Origin: Candidatus Bathyarchaeota archaeon
GTDB taxonomy: Archaea; Thermoproteota; Bathyarchaeia; Bathyarchaeales; UBA233
Direction: 5' to 3'
NCBI GenBank assembly: GCA_023488835.1
Contig: JAMDCS010000015.1
Location: forward strand, 1-17,403
Length of the DNA: 17,403 nucleotides
Of this stretch, positions 5,531 to 12,908 are shown in pieces (within the stretch, counting starts at the first letter, position 1; every line of letters starts with the position of its first letter). The notes below the pieces were generated by a model. That model worked only from the letters and a program-made list of their open reading frames with translations, searched no databases and was not told the origin of the DNA. A program made the translations under genes and the position numbers.

Positions 5531-5779
5531 TCAAGGCGTCAAAGAAGATTTTTCTGGATTAATGTAGCTATTTTTCTTTAGTAGTTGTAACCTAGAACGC
5601 CCTATACCACAACAACAACCAACAGGCGACTCTGCCATCTGCTTTTTGCCATCAACATTACGGTTGGATTGCAGGCTGGTTGTGCAAGCAGCCACAAGCA
5701 GCACCAAAAACCCAAAGAAAACACTCAACCGGATACTTGTCGGCAAGCCCCCTTGAAAAATTGGGAAAAAGATTAGCAT
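5531..5779 (-). CDS. Doubtful small hydrophobic ORF between aIF1 and the glycosylase gene
   Basis: An ATG frame of 82 codons at 5779 has one hydrophobic segment (SIRLSVFFGFLVLLVAACTT, residues 15-34) that ends like a lipoprotein or signal sequence. It is followed by a short polar part with three adjacent cysteines (VGCCCG). It has no clear ribosome binding site, no family resemblance, and its end runs to within 6 bases of the aIF1 TATA box. It could be a small membrane protein, a decayed gene or chance. Otherwise 5535-5884 holds nothing I recognise apart from the short leader of the glycosylase gene. Confidence 0.22.
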   Translation of the reverse strand: MLIFFPIFQGGLPTSIRLSVFFGFLVLLVAACTTSLQSNRNVDGKKQMAESPVGCCCGIGRSRLQLLKKNSYINPEKSSLTP

Positions 5780-5884
5780 GAGTCGTCAGCTTCCTTAAAA
5801 TACCAAGAACAACAACACACTTCAAATGGAAGAATAACTTTTTTTTGAGGGTTAAAATGAAAACTGAACTTGGAGCAAAAAAAC

Positions 5885-6457
5885 ATGACTGTGCTGCCGA
5901 AAAGATGCTGGAATGTTGACAATCCCCTCTACATCAGATACCACGATGAAGAATGGGGCGTCCCCGTTCACGACGACCAGAAGTTGTTTGAGTTTTTGGT
6001 ACTGGATGGCTTTCAGGCGGGGCTGTCGTGGTGGCTGATTTTGGAGCGACGGGAAGCATTCAGGGAGGCGTTTGACGGTTTCAACCCTGCAAAGGTTGCA
6101 AAATACGCCGCCAAAGATGTTGAGCGCTTAATGAAGACACCTGGTGTGGTTAAGAATCGAGCAAAAATTTTGGCAACCATAACTAACGCGCAGCAGGTTC
6201 TCAACGTTCAAAAGGAATTCGGCTCTTTTGACGCGTTCATCTGGCAGTTCGTAAATGGAAAAGCAATTCAGAATGCCTTCAAAGATTTTTCTGAAATGCC
6301 AGCAGAGACAGAGCAGTCCAGAGCGATGAGTCGGGAACTCAAAAAGAGGGGCTTCAAGTTTGTTGGACCCACAATATGCTATGCCTTCATGCAGGCTGCA
6401 GGGCTGGTAAACGACCATTTAGTAGACTGCTTTCGATATGCCCAACTTCAACTTTAA
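5885..6457 (+). CDS. tag: DNA-3-methyladenine glycosylase I
   Basis: This base-excision repair enzyme removes 3-methyladenine from alkylated DNA. The 190-residue product (ATG 5885, with GGAG 9 bases upstream; a TTG at 5870 would add five residues) follows E. coli Tag throughout: RCWNVDNPLYIRYHDEEWGV at the N-terminus, FQAGLSW, the helix region LMKTPGVVKNRAKI, and KKRGFKFVGPTICYAFMQA near the end. The zinc-binding set Cys/His...His/Cys is kept (Cys8, His20, His178 and Cys182 from this start). One oddity is an Asp (VLDGFQAG) where E. coli has the base-recognition Glu38 (LEGQQAG). The C-terminus ends soon after the last zinc ligand. Its stop overlaps the stop of the convergent gene by 3 bases. 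Confidence 0.95.
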   Translation: MTVLPKRCWNVDNPLYIRYHDEEWGVPVHDDQKLFEFLVLDGFQAGLSWWLILERREAFREAFDGFNPAKVAKYAAKDVERLMKTPGVVKNRAKILATITNAQQVLNVQKEFGSFDAFIWQFVNGKAIQNAFKDFSEMPAETEQSRAMSRELKKRGFKFVGPTICYAFMQAAGLVNDHLVDCFRYAQLQL

Positions 6458-7032
6458 ACTTGAGATTTGTTTTGCCCATTGAAGTAGTTGAAGAGGGCTA
6501 ATTCGTTGTCTGTTATGCCGACTTGGCGTAGTTTGTTGATGCATATTTGGTATTGTTTTTCTGTGAACGTTGTGGGTTTTATGGGCTCTTGACTTGTTCC
6601 TGTAAAATAGTAGTTTTCTTTGGCAGGTCTGTCTTTTTTCAGGGCGGCACGCATTTTTTTGAATCGGTTAAGTGCATCACAGTCCTGGGTTTGCATGCCA
6701 AACGCGGTTTGGGGATAGAGTCGGCAGCCTCCGGGTCGAATTTCATAAATTGAGCAGGACTCTTCTACCAGAAATGGGCAGGGGTTTTGCTGGATGTAGG
6801 TGTCGTATTTTGATTCGTTGGCTTCCCACATCTTTCCCAACGCTTCAAAGAGGACTTTTACTTTGGCGCGGACTTGGGGTTGCTCTTGGGGTTTGGCAGT
6901 GATTTCTCCTGCAGACAAAAAATCTTCCAGCTGACAGCAGTTGCCGCATTTGGTGCACAAGAAGGGAAGATTAAGGGACCATCCGCATTTTTTGTTTATG
7001 AATTCTAAATGCAGATAAAACGTGTCAACCAT
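6454..7032 (-). CDS. YkgJ-type cysteine-cluster protein (putative Fe/Zn-binding)
   Basis: A 192-residue protein of the CxxCxxCC family (YkgJ/UPF0153-like), thought to bind iron-sulfur or zinc; the biochemical role is not settled. The signature is FLCTKCGNCCQ (Cys26, Cys29, Cys32, Cys33). It is followed by NPCPFL (Cys85), SCSIYEIRPGGCRLYPQ (Cys93, Cys103) and QDCDALNRF (Cys118), all in the family's usual order and spacing. The C-terminal 60 residues are helical and less typical. The start is ATG 7032; a TTG directly before it is also possible. It stands alone, convergent with the glycosylase gene and downstream of the surface-protein gene on the same strand, with a gap of 59 bases to it. Confidence 0.85.
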   Translation of the reverse strand: MVDTFYLHLEFINKKCGWSLNLPFLCTKCGNCCQLEDFLSAGEITAKPQEQPQVRAKVKVLFEALGKMWEANESKYDTYIQQNPCPFLVEESCSIYEIRPGGCRLYPQTAFGMQTQDCDALNRFKKMRAALKKDRPAKENYYFTGTSQEPIKPTTFTEKQYQICINKLRQVGITDNELALFNYFNGQNKSQV

Positions 7033-7091
7033 CAAGCATCCGACAAAGTAACATCTTCGTTTGTCGTTTTCAACCTTTCGCCCTGAATGTT

Positions 7092-8540
7092 TTACTGCTT
7101 TTCAGGTTCTCTTTTGCCGAATTTCCTGTCAACAGAAACCAAGATTACAATTACCCACATTATCCCCAAGGCAATAAGCACCAGCTTGGCTAGCCCGACG
7201 AGGTCGAATTGAGATAGCGTTTCGGCAAACGTTTGGCCGCCCAGAGACAACGGTGAGCCAGGCATAATTTTGGGCGTTGGGCTCGGCGTAGGTATGGGTG
7301 TTGAGGTAGGAGTTGGTGTTGCTGTTGGAAGAGGCGTCGGAGTCGGCGTAGTGATCGGACCTAAGGTGATGTTTGTTGGTGGCGGTGGAGGGTATGTGGG
7401 CGTAGGGACAGGAATGGGGGAGGGATAAGGTGTCGGGGTAGGGTTAGGAACATAATATATGCTTTCGAGAGAAGGGGCGGCAGAGTTCAAATCGTTTAAT
7501 ATTGGAGCAAAGTTGACTTTGCCATATCCAGTAGCATTTTTGTAATCGAAGATGGTTTGGTTAATAGCCGACATATCTGTGGTTCCCCACCAGTTATAAG
7601 TTACATCCAGTGAGCTTTGCATAGCCATACTAATACTGAGTTGTGTATTGTTGAAAATGTTGTTTTGTGAAATGGTACTAGAACCAATTGAGACAATTAA
7701 GCCAACTTGATTGTTGCCAATGGTGTTGTTGCGTATGGTTCCTCCTCCATTTATTCCATAAGTATTATTTGTGATTACGTTGTTCTCAATCGTTGCATTA
7801 GCACCGGTAGAAAGCCCATAAGTGCTGGATCGGATTAGGTTTCTAGTGATAGTTAAGTTGCCTGTGGCATAAACTCCTGTGTAGCAACTGGTAATGTTGT
7901 TATCAGAAATGTATGCATTGTTGTTTCCAGCGTTGATCCCATAAGTGCTGGTACCGCTACATTTAATGAAATTCCTAGAAATTGTTGGAGAAGAAGGAAC
8001 ACCACTAGCGATGCTTATTCCGGTTGCTTGGGTATCGAAGGCGTTATTCAAAATTAAAGCAGACCCATTAAAAATGCTAATTGAGGTATATCGGTTGTTG
8101 GTAAAATAATTGTTACTTATCTTGGGCGAACTGCTTGATACTGATATGCTTGCAGAACTAAGAACCGCGTTTTCTATTATACTGCCCGTTCCAGTTGATT
8201 CGTTCCAGCTTGTGCTGTATGTGAAATAGAGTGAGGTTGGAGCGGAAACCGATGAGAAGAGGATTATGTTGCTATCGGTTGTGCCTCGAGCATTCAATGT
8301 CCCGCCTACCTGAAGGGTATATGCGTAGAAGTCTACGGTTACTCCAGGTTCAATAGTTAAGGTTACGCCGGGACTTACAAAAACACTTCCAGTTAGCCTG
8401 TAGGGACTGTTGGCTTTTGTCCAGGTTGTGTCTGAGTAGATTGGTCCAGTAACATAGGTGGCAGCATGCACGTTGGCAACCAGAAACGTAGAGGTTACAA
8501 GAGTTGCAATGACCAATGTTAGCCAGATGAGCTTTCTCAT
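7092..8540 (-). CDS. Secreted, membrane-anchored right-handed beta-helix (NosD-like) surface protein
   Basis: A 482-residue extracellular protein. A signal peptide (MRKLIWLTLVIATLVTSTFL, ending VHAA) is followed by the capping segment GSVFVSPGVTLTIEPGVTVD. About 220 residues of parallel beta-helix repeats come next, of the type S-x-N-x-I-x-x-x-x-x-G-I/V (ISNNYFTNNRYTSISIFNGS; NATIENNVITNNTYGINGGG). The helix ends with the common YNWWGTTD motif. A Pro/Thr spacer of about 70 residues (TPTPTPLPTATPTPTSTPIP) then leads to one transmembrane segment (about 447-467) and a short basic cytoplasmic tail. Such proteins sit on the S-layer and may bind or process polysaccharide, but no catalytic site is clear. 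ATG 8540 is chosen because GTGGTGG lies before it and the upstream ATG 8567 falls beside the TATA box. Confidence 0.88.
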   Translation of the reverse strand: MRKLIWLTLVIATLVTSTFLVANVHAATYVTGPIYSDTTWTKANSPYRLTGSVFVSPGVTLTIEPGVTVDFYAYTLQVGGTLNARGTTDSNIILFSSVSAPTSLYFTYSTSWNESTGTGSIIENAVLSSASISVSSSSPKISNNYFTNNRYTSISIFNGSALILNNAFDTQATGISIASGVPSSPTISRNFIKCSGTSTYGINAGNNNAYISDNNITSCYTGVYATGNLTITRNLIRSSTYGLSTGANATIENNVITNNTYGINGGGTIRNNTIGNNQVGLIVSIGSSTISQNNIFNNTQLSISMAMQSSLDVTYNWWGTTDMSAINQTIFDYKNATGYGKVNFAPILNDLNSAAPSLESIYYVPNPTPTPYPSPIPVPTPTYPPPPPTNITLGPITTPTPTPLPTATPTPTSTPIPTPSPTPKIMPGSPLSLGGQTFAETLSQFDLVGLAKLVLIALGIMWVIVILVSVDRKFGKREPEKQ

Positions 8541-8568
8541 GCTTCCACCACTTAATAGTGGTTGCATG

Positions 8569-8579
8569 AAAATTTAAAA
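8569..8579 (-). promoter_or_regulatory. TATA box of the beta-helix protein gene
   Basis: TTTTAAATTTT on the minus strand is centred 34 bases before ATG 8540, predicting a leader of about 9 bases that still contains the GGTGG ribosome binding site. Confidence 0.55.
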
Positions 8580-8591
8580 CTATCCGGAACC

Positions 8592-8610
8592 AAAAAAATT
8601 AAAGAAAAAA
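8592..8610 (-). terminator. Oligo-T terminator after the acyl-CoA synthetase gene
   Basis: On the minus strand the T-runs TTTTTT and TTTTTTT follow the stop codon at 8615 within about 20 bases, a typical archaeal terminator, just before the promoter of the next gene. Confidence 0.5.
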
Positions 8611-8614
8611 GAAG

Positions 8615-11440
8615 TTAAGCTGATGCTGCTTCTTGCGATTCCTGAATAAATTTTTTGCCTTCGGAAGCTGGTATTTCTTGTGGGTGATTCTCCTGTTTTG
8701 TTTGTGGTGGCTCTGGCAGTTTTAGTTGTGTGCATCGGAAGTCGATGTCTTCTTCTTTTAGGTTGAGTGTAGCTTTAACTGTGCCATCGTTTAAGTATTC
8801 GATTTTGAAGCCCATCTTCTTGGTTAAGCTTAAAGCTCTATAATTGTCCTGCAGAATGATTGCATGTACGCTATCCATTCCCTTTTCCTTTGCAATGTCA
8901 AGCACATAATCAACCATTTTAGTGCCTAAACCTAAACCCTGCCAGTAATCGCTAACGATGAAAGCCATCTCGCCGCTTTTCTCATCAGATTCAATGCTGA
9001 GGCGGGTTACGCCAAGTATTTTTCTTTTGCCGTTTTCAACAATTTCTGCGACGATTGCGACTTCGCGGTCATAGTCAATGTTGCAGTATCGAACGCGGAC
9101 TTCATGCGGTGTATCTTTTAGCATCTGGAAAAACCTGTAACGTATGGATTCTTCTGAGAAACTTTGGAACATCTCCAGCCACAGTGGCTCATCTTCAGGC
9201 TTTATGGGACGCAAAAGAACTTCTTGACCGTTCTTGAGTAACCAGAGTATTTCGTATTTTTTGGGGTACGGACTGATAACCATGTGTTCGTGGGGTTCAA
9301 ATTTCTTGCAGACCTTGTCTTTGTCGATGACTACGCGGGCATCTAGGATAGTTGCGTCTTTTTCGCTGATTAACAGCGGGTTTATGTCAATTTCCTTTAT
9401 CTGTGGAAAATCAACAAGCAACTGAGAGAACATTAACACGGTTTCATCGAGTTTTTTAAGGTCCACTGGGGGTGCGTTGCGCCATCCCTTCAGTAAGCGG
9501 TAGACTTTGGTTTCTTCCATGATACGATGAATGAGCGTGGTGTTTAGTGGTGGCAGACCAATCGAGTAGTCTTTGAAGAGCTCCACTCCAACGCCGCCCA
9601 TGCCAAAGAGTATTACTGGACCAAAAACAGGGTCAGTTTTGCCGCCGAGGATAATTTCAAAGCCCTTCTTCTCAATCATAGGCTGAACAGTGACTCCGAT
9701 TATTTGGGCATTCGGATTGTAAGCGGTTGCTCTTTGAATTAAAACTTCAAAGGCTTCCCTAACCTCATTAGGGGAGTTAACGTTGAGGATTACTCCGCCT
9801 GCATCACTTTTATGAATGATTTGGGGTGACAAAATCTTTAGCACGACTGGGAAGCCCATTTCCTGCGAAAACGCAACTGCCTCATCAACGTTGTTGGCGA
9901 CAGCTGTTTTGACGACTGGGAAATTGTAGTATTTGAGTATTTTTTTGGCTTCGTCCTCTGTGAGGATTTCGCGGTCTTCGAACGCGGCGTTTCTAATTAT
10001 TGCCATGATGGGGCGTTTTGGCGGTGCAGCGTCAACTGGCAGCTCTTCAGGGGTTTCGTAGAGGAGGTCGATGTTGCGTTGGTAATTGTGCATGTACATG
10101 TATGTTCTGACTGCTTGTTCGGGCGTTGTGTAAGTGGGAATGTTGTTTGCGTTAAGAATGCTGTTTGCCTCCTGCACTGCGCCATAACCCATAAACGAAG
10201 TGAGGATTGTCTTGTTCTGGTAAGATTTACTGCGTACAAGCTCAACTATGCTTTTAGCGATTTCAACAGACTCTGAAACTGCCTGCGGAGTAAAAACAAT
10301 CAATATTCCATCGATGCCCTCATCGTTTAGGCAAGCTTCAACCGCGGCTTTATAGCGGTCAGATTTGGCGTCGCCGAGAACGTCAATGGGGTTGCCGTGG
10401 CTCCAGAAAGGAGGCAAAACAGCATTAAGAGAATCCAATGTTTTCTGGCTCAGCTTAGCTAATTTGCCGCCCTGCGCAATCAAAGAGTCCGTAGCCATGA
10501 CGCCAGGTCCGCCAGCATTAGTTATTATGGCAAGTCGGGATCCTTTAGGCAACGGTTGAGTCCCTAAAACCTCAGCTGCATTAAACAAGTCAGCTATTTC
10601 ATTAACCCGCACTATGCCTGCACGTTTAAAGGCTGCATCGTAAATGCCGTCTTCCCCTGAAAGCGAGCCCGTGTGGGATGCAGCGGCTTTTGCACTTTCC
10701 GAAAATTTGCCTGATTTAACGACGATTATGGGTTTGGTTCTTGCGAAGTGTCTTGCGGCGCTCATGAATTTGCGGGCTTCAGTTATGCCCTCCACGTACA
10801 TGAGGATGCTCTTGGTTTTTGGGTCTGAACCAAAATAATCAATTAAATCGCCAAAGTCCACGTCAAGCATGGATCCGACTGAAACGAAGTTGCTGAAGCC
10901 GATGTTTTCGTGGAGCGCCCAGTCAAGGATTGCGGAGCCTAAAGCGCCGCTTTGAGATAGAAAAGCAACGTTGCCCGGTTTAGGCATTTTATCAAGGAAA
11001 GTGGCGTTAAGGTTATTTCGGGGGCGGATTATGCCAATGCAGTTTGGACCTATAACTCGTATGCCATATTTCTTTGATGCTGCAAGAATTTTTTCTTCTA
11101 AAGCTTTCCCTGCAGGACCTGTTTCTTTAAAGCCAGCAGAAACAATGATTACTCCTTTGACCTGTGCCTTGCCACATTCCTCCATAACATCTGGAACGGT
11201 TTTGGCTGGAGTGGCAATTATAGCTAAATCAACAGGTTCAGGAATTTGGTCAACTGTTGGGTAAGTTTTAACTCCTAAAATTTCAGGCTTGCGGATGTTA
11301 ACGAAGTATACTTTGCCTGTGTAGCCCATTTGGGTAAAATTTTTAACTATTGCGTATCCAACTGAGCCTTCGACGTCGCTGGCGCCTATGATGGCTACGT
11401 TTTGAGGGGTGAAAATCTTGTCAAGGTTTGTGGTGACCAT
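8615..11440 (-). CDS. ADP-forming acyl-CoA synthetase fused to a GNAT acetyltransferase
   Basis: A 941-residue fusion. Residues 1-130 are a CoA-binding Rossmann domain (PQNVAIIGASDVEGSVGYAI). Residues 150-460 are the succinyl-CoA-ligase-like part with the phospho-acceptor His256 (ASHTGSLSGEDG). About 480-705 form an ATP-grasp domain (FPVVLKI with Lys535; IIHKSDAGGV with His543). Residues 740-885 are a GNAT domain with the acetyl-CoA loop QGLGLG at 834-839. A Pro/Gln/Glu-rich tail ends it. ADP-forming synthetases turn acyl-CoA, ADP and phosphate into acid, CoA and ATP. The same architecture is used by Pat/PatZ lysine acetyltransferases, whose bacterial members have lost the catalytic His. Both histidines are present here, so ligase activity is plausible, with GNAT control added. 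ATG 11440 has GAGGT 7 bases upstream. The nearby PaaK-IorA operon fits aryl-acetyl-CoA as one substrate. Confidence 0.93.
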   Translation of the reverse strand: MVTTNLDKIFTPQNVAIIGASDVEGSVGYAIVKNFTQMGYTGKVYFVNIRKPEILGVKTYPTVDQIPEPVDLAIIATPAKTVPDVMEECGKAQVKGVIIVSAGFKETGPAGKALEEKILAASKKYGIRVIGPNCIGIIRPRNNLNATFLDKMPKPGNVAFLSQSGALGSAILDWALHENIGFSNFVSVGSMLDVDFGDLIDYFGSDPKTKSILMYVEGITEARKFMSAARHFARTKPIIVVKSGKFSESAKAAASHTGSLSGEDGIYDAAFKRAGIVRVNEIADLFNAAEVLGTQPLPKGSRLAIITNAGGPGVMATDSLIAQGGKLAKLSQKTLDSLNAVLPPFWSHGNPIDVLGDAKSDRYKAAVEACLNDEGIDGILIVFTPQAVSESVEIAKSIVELVRSKSYQNKTILTSFMGYGAVQEANSILNANNIPTYTTPEQAVRTYMYMHNYQRNIDLLYETPEELPVDAAPPKRPIMAIIRNAAFEDREILTEDEAKKILKYYNFPVVKTAVANNVDEAVAFSQEMGFPVVLKILSPQIIHKSDAGGVILNVNSPNEVREAFEVLIQRATAYNPNAQIIGVTVQPMIEKKGFEIILGGKTDPVFGPVILFGMGGVGVELFKDYSIGLPPLNTTLIHRIMEETKVYRLLKGWRNAPPVDLKKLDETVLMFSQLLVDFPQIKEIDINPLLISEKDATILDARVVIDKDKVCKKFEPHEHMVISPYPKKYEILWLLKNGQEVLLRPIKPEDEPLWLEMFQSFSEESIRYRFFQMLKDTPHEVRVRYCNIDYDREVAIVAEIVENGKRKILGVTRLSIESDEKSGEMAFIVSDYWQGLGLGTKMVDYVLDIAKEKGMDSVHAIILQDNYRALSLTKKMGFKIEYLNDGTVKATLNLKEEDIDFRCTQLKLPEPPQTKQENHPQEIPASEGKKFIQESQEAASA

Positions 11441-11460
11441 TAATTTAACCTCTGCTTTAG

Positions 11461-11473
11461 GGCGTATAACGCC
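11461..11473. promoter_or_regulatory. Palindrome between TATA box and start of the synthetase gene, candidate operator
   Basis: GGCGT-ATA-ACGCC, a perfect 5-3-5 inverted repeat, lies directly downstream of the TATA box (11474-11483) and just before the expected transcription start near 11453. A bound repressor here would block polymerase. Confidence 0.45.
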
Positions 11474-11483
11474 ATAAATTAAA
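11474..11483 (-). promoter_or_regulatory. TATA box of the acyl-CoA synthetase gene
   Basis: TTTAATTTAT on the minus strand, centred about 39 bases before ATG 11440. The ribosome binding site GAGGT (11448-11452) would lie at the very start of the message. Confidence 0.5.
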
Positions 11484-11592
11484 GCTTATTGTCCCAGAAA
11501 CACTATTTTCGAATATTACAGCAACCTTTTAAGACAAAAAAGCAAGTCTTTAAAGTTAAGCAATTGGGAATTGCAATATCTTAAAGGGGAAA

Positions 11593-12039
11593 CTACTGAA
11601 AATACTTTTTGATTTCATCAAGCGAGAGAACAGCAACACCGTTTGCCTTTAACATCTGCTCTGCCTGCTCAAGATTACTTGGCCGCAGTATCAACGCAAT
11701 CTTCCCATCAAGGTGCACGGCTGAGGAATAAGCATACTCTATGTTTATGCCGCCGTCGCCTAAAATCTTCGTAATCTTGGAAAGCGTATTTTCCTCAGAG
11801 ATGAAGGTAGCCGTAACTTCAGTGTTTTTCTTGGACTTAGCAAGATTAAACTCTGCAGCCTCCAGCAGCCTTGTAGCTTTCTCAGGTTCCTCAGTTATCA
11901 ACCTAACCAAGCCAAACTCGCCTTTGTCAGCAATCGATAGGGCGAAGACTCTGATTTTGTTTTTGTCAAGCTGCGACATGGTTTCATAAAGAGAACCTGG
12001 ATGATTATCAAGAAACACGCTTACTTGAGGTATAGGCAA
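11593..12039 (-). CDS. Double ACT-domain protein (probable amino-acid sensor)
   Basis: A 148-residue protein made of two ACT domains: about 3-68 (PQVSVFLDNHPGSLYETMSQ, with the usual NxPGxL turn; FALSIADKGEFGLVRLITEE) and about 72-145 (TEVTATFISEENTLSKITKI; GINIEYAYSSAVHLDGKIAL). ACT domains bind amino acids and usually control an enzyme or regulator. Free-standing double ACT proteins are common beside archaeal phenylacetate-CoA ligase and indolepyruvate oxidoreductase genes, which lie just across the divergent promoter here. The start is TTG 12039, with GGTGTC at 12043-12048. It may sense an aromatic or branched-chain amino acid for the neighbouring operons; the ligand is not known. It is 152 bases upstream of the synthetase gene on the same strand. 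Confidence 0.88.
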   Translation of the reverse strand: MPIPQVSVFLDNHPGSLYETMSQLDKNKIRVFALSIADKGEFGLVRLITEEPEKATRLLEAAEFNLAKSKKNTEVTATFISEENTLSKITKILGDGGINIEYAYSSAVHLDGKIALILRPSNLEQAEQMLKANGVAVLSLDEIKKYFQ

Positions 12040-12069
12040 ACAGACACCAATAACCCAATAGTTTTAGTT

Positions 12070-12078
12070 GATATTTAA
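12070..12078 (-). promoter_or_regulatory. Probable TATA box of the ACT protein gene
   Basis: TTAAATATC on the minus strand is centred 35 bases before TTG 12039, placing the transcription start just before the GGTGTC ribosome binding site. Confidence 0.4.
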
Positions 12079-12120
12079 CTTTAACCAAACTTTTAAGGAA
12101 AATATCGTTTTCTACTAACC

Positions 12121-12128
12121 TTTATATT
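12121..12128 (+). promoter_or_regulatory. Probable TATA box of the LivG-LivF-PaaK-IorAB operon
   Basis: TTTATATT is centred at about 12125, so transcription should start near 12150. That supports TTG 12169, with GGAGA at 12155-12159, as the first start codon, rather than the upstream TTG 12142. Confidence 0.5.
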
Positions 12129-12168
12129 TCCACATGAATAATTGCTTGCTATTCGGAGAAAGCCAAGT

Positions 12169-12906
12169 TTGCTAAAGTGCACCGAAGTATCCAAGCGCTT
12201 TGGAGGACTTCAAGCATTAAAAAACGTTGATTTCACGGTAAATGACGGTGAGATAGCGGGGCTTGTTGGACCCAACGGCTCAGGCAAATCCACACTCCTA
12301 AACCTCATCAGCGGCGTCTACAAACCCGACTCGGGGCAAATCCTCTTTCTGGATGAGGATATCTCTAAGCTGCCCCCCTACAAAATCTGCTCTAAAGGCA
12401 TCACCAAAACAGCGCAAACCGTCCAGTCTTTCCCAGAAATGACCGCCGTCGAAAACGTCTTAACAAGCGTGCTGTTTAACGAAAAAAAATCCACAAACAA
12501 AAAAGATGCCCTGCCAAGAGCTCAGGAACTTTTGGGGTTCGTAGGTTTGAGTAAAGAAAAGTTTGATTTGCCGGCGAAAAAACTAAACGTTGTCGAGTTG
12601 AGGCGTATCCAGCTTGCGAAAGCATTGGCAACCAACCCGAAACTGCTTTTGCTGGATGAATTGCTGACTGGTTTAACTCCCAAAGAATCAGATGAAGCCA
12701 TACAACTAATCAAAACCATCAGCAAACAAGGAGTCACAGTGCTCATCGTCGAGCACGTTATGCGGGTAATCATGGGACTCTGTGACCGCGTGATTGTCCT
12801 GAATCATGGCGAAAAAATCTGTGAAGGAGACCCGAAAACTGTGGTTTGTGACGAGAACGTGGTGAAGGTTTACTTGGGTAAGCGGTTTACGTTTGGGGAA
12901 GAATAG
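12169..12906 (+). CDS. ABC transporter ATPase, LivG-like, with a degenerate signature motif
   Basis: A 245-residue ATP-binding subunit of the branched-chain amino acid (HAAT) type. Walker A GPNGSGKST is at residues 34-42, the Q-loop glutamine at about 83 (TAQTVQSFPEMTAVENV), Walker B LLLLDE at 159-164, and the H-loop VEHVM has His196. The C-terminus (VIVLNHGEKICEGDPKTVV, VVKVYLGKRF) is typical of LivG. The ABC signature, normally LSxGQ or the LivG form LPYGDQRR, reads LNVVELRR, without the glycines that contact ATP in the partner subunit. DEP of the Walker B end is DEL. One ATP site of a LivG/LivF dimer may therefore be weak. It is first in the operon, followed 2 bases later by the LivF-like gene. 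No permease or binding-protein gene is in the window. Confidence 0.88.
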   Translation: MLKCTEVSKRFGGLQALKNVDFTVNDGEIAGLVGPNGSGKSTLLNLISGVYKPDSGQILFLDEDISKLPPYKICSKGITKTAQTVQSFPEMTAVENVLTSVLFNEKKSTNKKDALPRAQELLGFVGLSKEKFDLPAKKLNVVELRRIQLAKALATNPKLLLLDELLTGLTPKESDEAIQLIKTISKQGVTVLIVEHVMRVIMGLCDRVIVLNHGEKICEGDPKTVVCDENVVKVYLGKRFTFGEE

Positions 12907-12908
12907 GT

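Noticed and set aside
5857..5919. 20-codon ORF (ATG 5857, after GAGGG) overlapping the start of the glycosylase gene
   Set aside because: Its placement is like that of the TFB leader ORF, but it is very short with no distinctive peptide. I cannot separate it from chance.
7260..7450. Repetitive Pro/Thr codons as a possible tandem-repeat or CRISPR-like array
   Set aside because: The repetition is the coding sequence of the surface protein's Pro/Thr spacer; there are no regular repeat-spacer units.
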